Origin: Dendrophyllia cribrosa
Taxonomy: Eukaryota; Cnidaria; Anthozoa; Scleractinia; Dendrophylliidae
NCBI GenBank assembly: GCA_024195265.1
Contig: JAJLRJ010000002.1
Coordinates: 50,930,543-50,994,542, forward strand
Direction of reading: 5' to 3'
DNA length: 64,000 nucleotides
Below the pieces are notes generated by a model that saw only the letters and a list, made by a program, of their open reading frames with translations, was not told the origin of the DNA and ran no database searches. A program made the translations under genes and the position numbers. The first letter of the stretch is position 1. Every line of letters begins with the position of its first letter. Below are positions 59,795 to 64,000 of the stretch, in pieces.

Positions 59795-61310
59795 GAAGGA
59801 ACAACAGCAAAGCCTTCATTATCAGCAACAACAGCAGCAGCAGCAACTACAACAGCAACAACGACGACCAACTTCCTGGTTATCAAATTATCAGCAAAGA
59901 GCAGGTTACCTACAGCCCCCAACTGCATCCAATCAGGCCATGCAAACCAGAATGTATCCCCAATTACATCAAACTACTTTGTCATACTGGCAGCACTGTA
60001 GCCCCCAGCGTGCAACTCCAAATTCATCTCCTCAAGAAACGTGTATTCCTGGACAGCCAATCCGTGTTCAAAGTGTCGCAAGTGGTAGCAGTTCAGTCTT
60101 TGTTCAAGCTGAATCCCAAGCGTCATTATGTCAAACACTCCAGGCTATTGCCTTATCAGAAATTCCTCGTCAAGGTACAAGAAATGGGATTTATATCCAT
60201 CACGAGGGTCAATCACAGGTTGAACGAAACCGAAGCATCTTGTCGAATCCAATACACCAACAGTTCAGCCCTGCTGACAAAGATGTAACTGCATTGTTGC
60301 CAAATGGCTCACAATCTTTCCAGGCGGCTTCCCCTCAAACACGAAGTACAAACGGGCATGTTCCTCCCAACGAGAGCTCGTGCATGGACAATAATGGAGC
60401 ACTCTCTGCAGATATCGCATCCAGTTCATCCGTGACCTCGACGTTAAATGACACCCATACAAATTCTTCAAGCCGAGCATCATGCTCACCTGATGAAAGG
60501 AACGGCCAGCCTATTATAGGTGACGCCTCCTTGTCAGCTTCTAACAACTCTTTATCATGTAAACCACAAGCAAATGGCAGTCTGGCCTTGTCGAGAAGCT
60601 CATCAGTGGAATCATCATCATTATCGGCCACACCTTTACGGTTAGGAAATGAGAAAGCCAATTTGGAATGTGACAGCAAAGTAACCCCCCAAAAAGACAC
60701 TCTCTTAGATACAGCCGTGTCCCAGGATGTGGAAGTTATTTCTCCTTCTTTACCTGCACGACGGGCAGAAAGTAATAAGCCATGTGATAATCTCAACACC
60801 ACTTGCCATTCAGAAACTGACACTGCGTCAGAGGAAGGAAACGAATGTACCAAAACTTCTTCAACTGAATCAAGTGGTGATCCCAATTCTGCTTCTTCGC
60901 CAGAAAAGATTCTTAAAGCAGACTCTGAAGCACCTGGACGTCTTCTTGACCAAGGAGATGAAGCCTCTCAGCTAGAAACGACCGGTACACCTCACTCGCT
61001 AAAACCTATTCTTATTGTTCAAGAAAGCGATAATGGCATTATACTGTCATGGGATTTACCCAATCGAGAATATGAATCTAAGGTGAAAAAGTATGAATTG
61101 TTTGTGATGTCGGCTCCTACCGTTACTACTGCCTCGAACAATTGGGACCTTCTTGGTGTTTTAGACGCTCTTGCTCTTCCCATGGCCTGTACCTTGAATC
61201 AATTTCTTCCGGGCGCCTCTTATTTCTTTACCGTTCGTGCTGTTACAGAAAACAACCACTGTGGATTGTTCAGTGATCCTTGTTCAATTACGGTTAATGG
61301 TCCGCAATAA
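51857..61310 (+). CDS. ATF7IP-like: ATF7IP-like SETDB1 cofactor (MCAF family)
   Basis: Coding exons 51857-52603, 53935-54105 and 57495-61310, all phase 0, with AG acceptors and GT donors, give 1577 aa. ATF7IP is a nuclear partner of the H3K9 methyltransferase SETDB1 that also binds MBD1 and transcription factors. Exon 1 starts 17 nt after a splice acceptor at 51838-51839, so a 5' UTR exon lies upstream. It holds a sumoylation-type IKQE (residues 22-25) and two 45-residue repeats (TARMHPGKIAFKTFG, TARMHPGRISFRDVR). Exon 2 is a coiled coil (250-306). Exon 3 has a Pro-Gln tract (about 784-878), Gln-rich runs (about 948-1098) and a fibronectin III domain (about 1473-1577) with LALPMACTLNQFLPGASYFF, close to LPLPMACTLTQF of vertebrate ATF7IP. 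Longer than human ATF7IP (about 1270 aa), mainly through the Gln tracts. Confidence 0.85.
52604..53934 (+). other. Intron 1 of the ATF7IP-like gene
   Basis: Donor AAG|GTAAAA; acceptor TTTTAG. Contains no recognised gene. Confidence 0.75.
54476..54944 (+). repeat. Dispersed repeat, copy B (partner at 3565-4036)
   Basis: Same orientation as the 3.5-kb copy, in intron 2 of the ATF7IP-like gene. Differs by scattered substitutions and short gaps. Confidence 0.7.
55606..55855. mobile_element. 250-bp MITE with TAA target duplication
   Basis: TACCCCATTCGCACCAACC and its mirror; TAA at 55603-55605 and 55856-55858. A 3-bp TWA duplication fits PIF/Harbinger. Lies in intron 2 of the ATF7IP-like gene. 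Confidence 0.85.
56934..57145. mobile_element. MITE, relative of 45225-45449
   Basis: TAGGGAACTTTCGAGTACG is mirrored by the right end GTACTCGTGCTCCCTA. Same family as the 45-kb element, inverted, inside intron 2. Confidence 0.65.
58930..59212 (+). repeat. Coding (CAGCCG)n repeat giving Pro-Gln
   Basis: Within exon 3 of the ATF7IP-like gene. A perfect hexamer core at about 59040-59130, with diverged units on either side. The serine/arginine and alanine/valine frames on this stretch are shadows. Confidence 0.9.
59420..59870 (+). repeat. Coding CAA/CAG-rich region giving poly-Gln
   Basis: Mixed CAA and CAG codons, interrupted by Leu, His and Arg, in exon 3 of the ATF7IP-like gene. Confidence 0.9.
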
Positions 61311-61795
61311 CCTTAGTTTACGAAGCACCCGCACATGTTTGTCAGGAAAATGCAGTTACTGTAGGCTCTCGCCATCTTTTGCACCATTAAGAGTGTATTT
61401 CCCCGATATTCTCTTGCTATGTGGAAGAGAAAAACGTTTCCAATGGATACTGTTGCACCAATCGCGAATGTTTGTTTCCCATGAGTATTTGGAATGGCGA
61501 GAGTCTATTGACCTTTAGTCCGTAGAAAAGCATCGCTTAAGACCTGAATTCAGTTTTCGAGTATTCACTGTTAAGTAATGATTTCTGTTTTTGTTCACGT
61601 TTTCCTCGAAAGAGACGCTTGCCACATGAGCTGACAAATTCAATGTTTATGTCGCATACGTAGTGTTTCACTTTGGTATGCCTTCTGTTGATAATTATAC
61701 GCTACACCTGGGCGCCATGTTTGGCGACGCGGGTCTAGTGATACTGTTTGAATTCAAGAAACAGTTGAGACAAATTAGCGATGGTGATCGAGACC

Positions 61796-61801
61796 AATAA
61801 A
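61796..61801 (+). terminator. Polyadenylation signal AATAAA
   Basis: First AATAAA after the ATF7IP-like stop, about 490 nt downstream. It implies a 3' UTR of about 0.5 kb. Confidence 0.5.
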
Positions 61802-61829
61802 GTTTAGTATATCAAAGAAGCTTAAGAGC

Positions 61830-63032
61830 CAATGTCTGAAATTTTCGAAAATCGGGCGTCACTCACAAAATTTCAGATTTCTTCATATTTTGCCCAAATA
61901 ATCTCTATAGTAAAGTATTTTCAAAAATAACTTAAAAAATTGTAACGGCGTTTTATTTTTTTCGAAAACGGGCAAAGTTTGAAAAACGGCAAATCGGCGG
62001 CCTTTCAGTTGTGAAACTGGCGAAAAATCACACATTTTCATCTCGCTCGTACAGAAAAACGCGATGCCATACAAAAATAAAATGTTGCCACAACATAAAC
62101 ACGTTCTTGTTCTTCACACTACTGTTATTTACTTTGGATTAGCAGTTGAAATAAGAATATTTCGGCCGTTAGAAGAAACATGATTTCTTCCATTTTAAAA
62201 ATTAGCAAATTTGAACCAATTTCAACGCCGTGGAAACCCAATTGGTACGTTGAGTTTGAAAACAAAATTAAGACAGTCTTGAAGCACAACTTCTGCTGTT
62301 TACTGTGGTGAAATATTTCTGGCGGCACTTTAAAAGTGCCCAGTCGAGAGACCAAAATGTGAAGGGTACTTTTGACACCAGGAGAACTTGTGACACGAAC
62401 CTGAGCGCCGCCACTACGCAACAAATGTTTATCGCTAAAAATAGTTCCTATGAGATAGAGCCTTTTTCAGAATCGTAAAGACTTCAGAAGAACTTTATCT
62501 ATCCTTTGCTAACTTAAAATGATATCTTTTAAGCAGTTTGTTGGGATACGGAGTAGAGACACGAACATCGATCATGTTGTGCGACCTTACAAATAACAGC
62601 GATCAACACTTACCCGCTTTTTCATCAGAAAATTAAACTGACCCGAACCTTGAATTGCGTTTATAATAAAGACAATCCTGCACTCCGATCCATTATATTG
62701 CTGTGTTTGGAATATCTGAGCCTTGTAGATCATATCATAGCGTTATTTACTCCAAATTTGTTAAAACAACAGTCGCTAAATGACAGTTCGGAAGTTTCCC
62801 ACAATGTGTTGCAAAGAGATTGCGTGACGCGTAGCACGCTGGAATTTGCTGCGTGCTTATGGTATCGGTCAAGGAAAGAACATTAATTGCCGTGGAAAAG
62901 TCACAGGAGTAACGTCCGTTTTTGGAAATGTATAAATGTATAAAGTCTATTTTCTTCGTTTTGGTACAATTTTAATTAATGTTCAAATCGTCTTTCAGGT
63001 ATATTTGGTTGATAAATATACAAGTCATTTAT
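61830..63032. other. Non-coding stretch downstream of the ATF7IP-like gene
   Basis: No gene recognised; frames of 63-99 codons on both strands have no domain. Confidence 0.4.

Positions 63033-63083
<51 letters not shown>
63033..63083 (+). repeat. 51-G homopolymer
   Basis: Uninterrupted G run followed by GT-interrupted G runs to about 63100. Confidence 0.85.
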
Positions 63084-63084
<1 letters not shown>

Positions 63085-63191
63085 GGGGGGGTGGGGTGGG
63101 ATGTCACCCTTTCACTACGCCCCTTGCCGGCTCTTTTGCGATAACACACCGCCTTTATTCTGCTACGAAGTTATGTTTTCAATACTCTTAT

Positions 63192-63905
63192 AAACTAATT
63201 TCGATTTTGAGGTGTCATTTGCAATACTGCATTATATTGACGGCTAGTTGGGAGAAAATATATTCCGTATTGGGCGGAGTCGCGAAGCGGCGGAGCCGCT
63301 GATTTCCCTTTCGTAAACGGTCGATGCCATTTTTAACGGTCGATGCCATTATTAGCAAACGGTCGATGCCATTTTTAACGGTCGATGCCATCATTAGCAT
63401 TCATTAGTAACCAAGCCTTTTTGTAATGGTCGATGCTATTTCTCTCTAGTTTATGCCTTGATTGGGACGAAAATAGGCTATCATTATTAGATCAAATTGG
63501 GCCTAGGTAAAGCGATTATTAGATCTAAGCTAGATTCACGGTTAGGTAAGATTTAGGGTTAGGGTGACCCGTTATTGATATATATTAAGAAAAGCACCTT
63601 TTATAATTAAATTTTTCTTGGGTTTGCCGGATCAACCCCAGTGGTCTACTGGTAAGAGAGAGAGAGAGAGAGATGTTGGCATGCAGAGGTTTCGGGTTCG
63701 ATTCCAGGTAATTATATTCCATTTTTCTTTTTCTGATAGAAAAAATAATTCTAAAATTGGTGAAAATTTTTCTAAGTGTCGCTAAAATGGCAACGACCGT
63801 TTACGAAAGGGAAATGCGCGGCGGAGACCAGTACGGAATATATTTTCTTCCAACGCCGTCAATATAATGCAGTATTAACGCGCGCCCTAAAATCGAAATT
63901 AGTTT
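63192..63905. mobile_element. Inverted-repeat element with a tRNA-like centre
   Basis: Arms of about 130 bp (AAACTAATTTCGATTTTGAG at the left; inverted at the right end) are interrupted by small gaps. The left arm leads into five copies of CGGTCGATGCCAT (63316-63440). The loop holds a tRNA-like unit (63636-63712). No protein frame. Confidence 0.65.
63636..63712 (+). repeat. tRNA-like Pol III promoter sequence with (GA)n insertion
   Basis: A box TGGTCTACTGG (63642-63652) and B box GGTTCGATTCC (63695-63705). A (GA)n run separates them, in the place of the anticodon arm, so no functional tRNA is expected. Confidence 0.55.
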
Positions 63906-64000
63906 TGTCTAGATTTTTGAGACGTCAATACGACTTTATATTGACGTCTCAAAAGCAAACAAAAGTATCGAGAATAGTGATACTATTACAGATGTGAGCT

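Noticed and set aside
58891..59928. Ser/Arg/His-rich plus-strand frames and Ala/Val-rich minus-strand frames
   Set aside because: Shadows of the CAG/CAA/CCG repeats in the ATF7IP-like exon.
63552..63565. Telomere-like TTAGGGTTAGGG
   Set aside because: Only two units; too short to be an interstitial telomere array.

Overview
The window looks like a metazoan nuclear genome. Gene content and repeats point to an anthozoan cnidarian, most likely a stony coral. The signs are small exons with GT/AG introns, a cnidarian-style PAN-EGF-discoidin secreted protein, an ATF7IP-type chromatin cofactor, a Maf-type bZIP factor, Penelope-like and LINE fragments, tRNA-derived SINEs, and very many short inverted-repeat (MITE-like) elements. 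I saw no bacterial, organellar or viral gene organisation. The species call is an inference.

Layout. 1-5.8 kb: one Maf-family bZIP exon (+), whose zipper is cut by an in-frame TGA, followed by a dense run of palindromic elements and a 23-bp tandem array. 5.86-26.2 kb: a block present twice in direct orientation (5862-14279 and 14887-26209), separated by a LINE reverse-transcriptase fragment. Each copy carries a five-exon minus-strand gene (signal peptide, PAN/apple, EGF, F5/8C discoidin). Copy 2 is open throughout (295 aa). Copy 1 has a 1-bp deletion in the PAN exon. The copies differ by clean mobile-element insertions whose empty sites are visible in the other copy, and by poly-G length. Tandem duplication and two heterozygous haplotypes assembled end to end are both possible.

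26-51 kb: no convincing host gene. It holds AT-rich repeats, two tRNA-headed SINEs, a hAT-like remnant, a 1.1-kb palindrome with hammerhead-ribozyme-like motifs, a 2.7-kb element with long terminal inverted repeats and a 9-bp target duplication, a 5'-truncated Penelope-like element with a GIY-YIG endonuclease between inverted arms, LINE fragments, TTAA-flanked MITEs and microsatellites.

51.8-61.3 kb: a three-coding-exon ATF7IP-like gene (+), about 1577 aa, with a coiled coil, very large Pro-Gln and poly-Gln tracts and a C-terminal fibronectin III domain. 61.3-64 kb: 3' UTR, a 51-G tract and an inverted-repeat element containing a tRNA-like sequence related to one near 2.2 kb.

The host genes do not form an operon or shared pathway: one is a transcription factor, one a secreted adhesion-type protein and one a heterochromatin cofactor. 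The strongest points for follow-up are the hammerhead-like motifs in inverted-repeat retroelements, the duplicated gene with one broken copy, the Maf stop codon, and the two palindromic elements with a tRNA-like centre.
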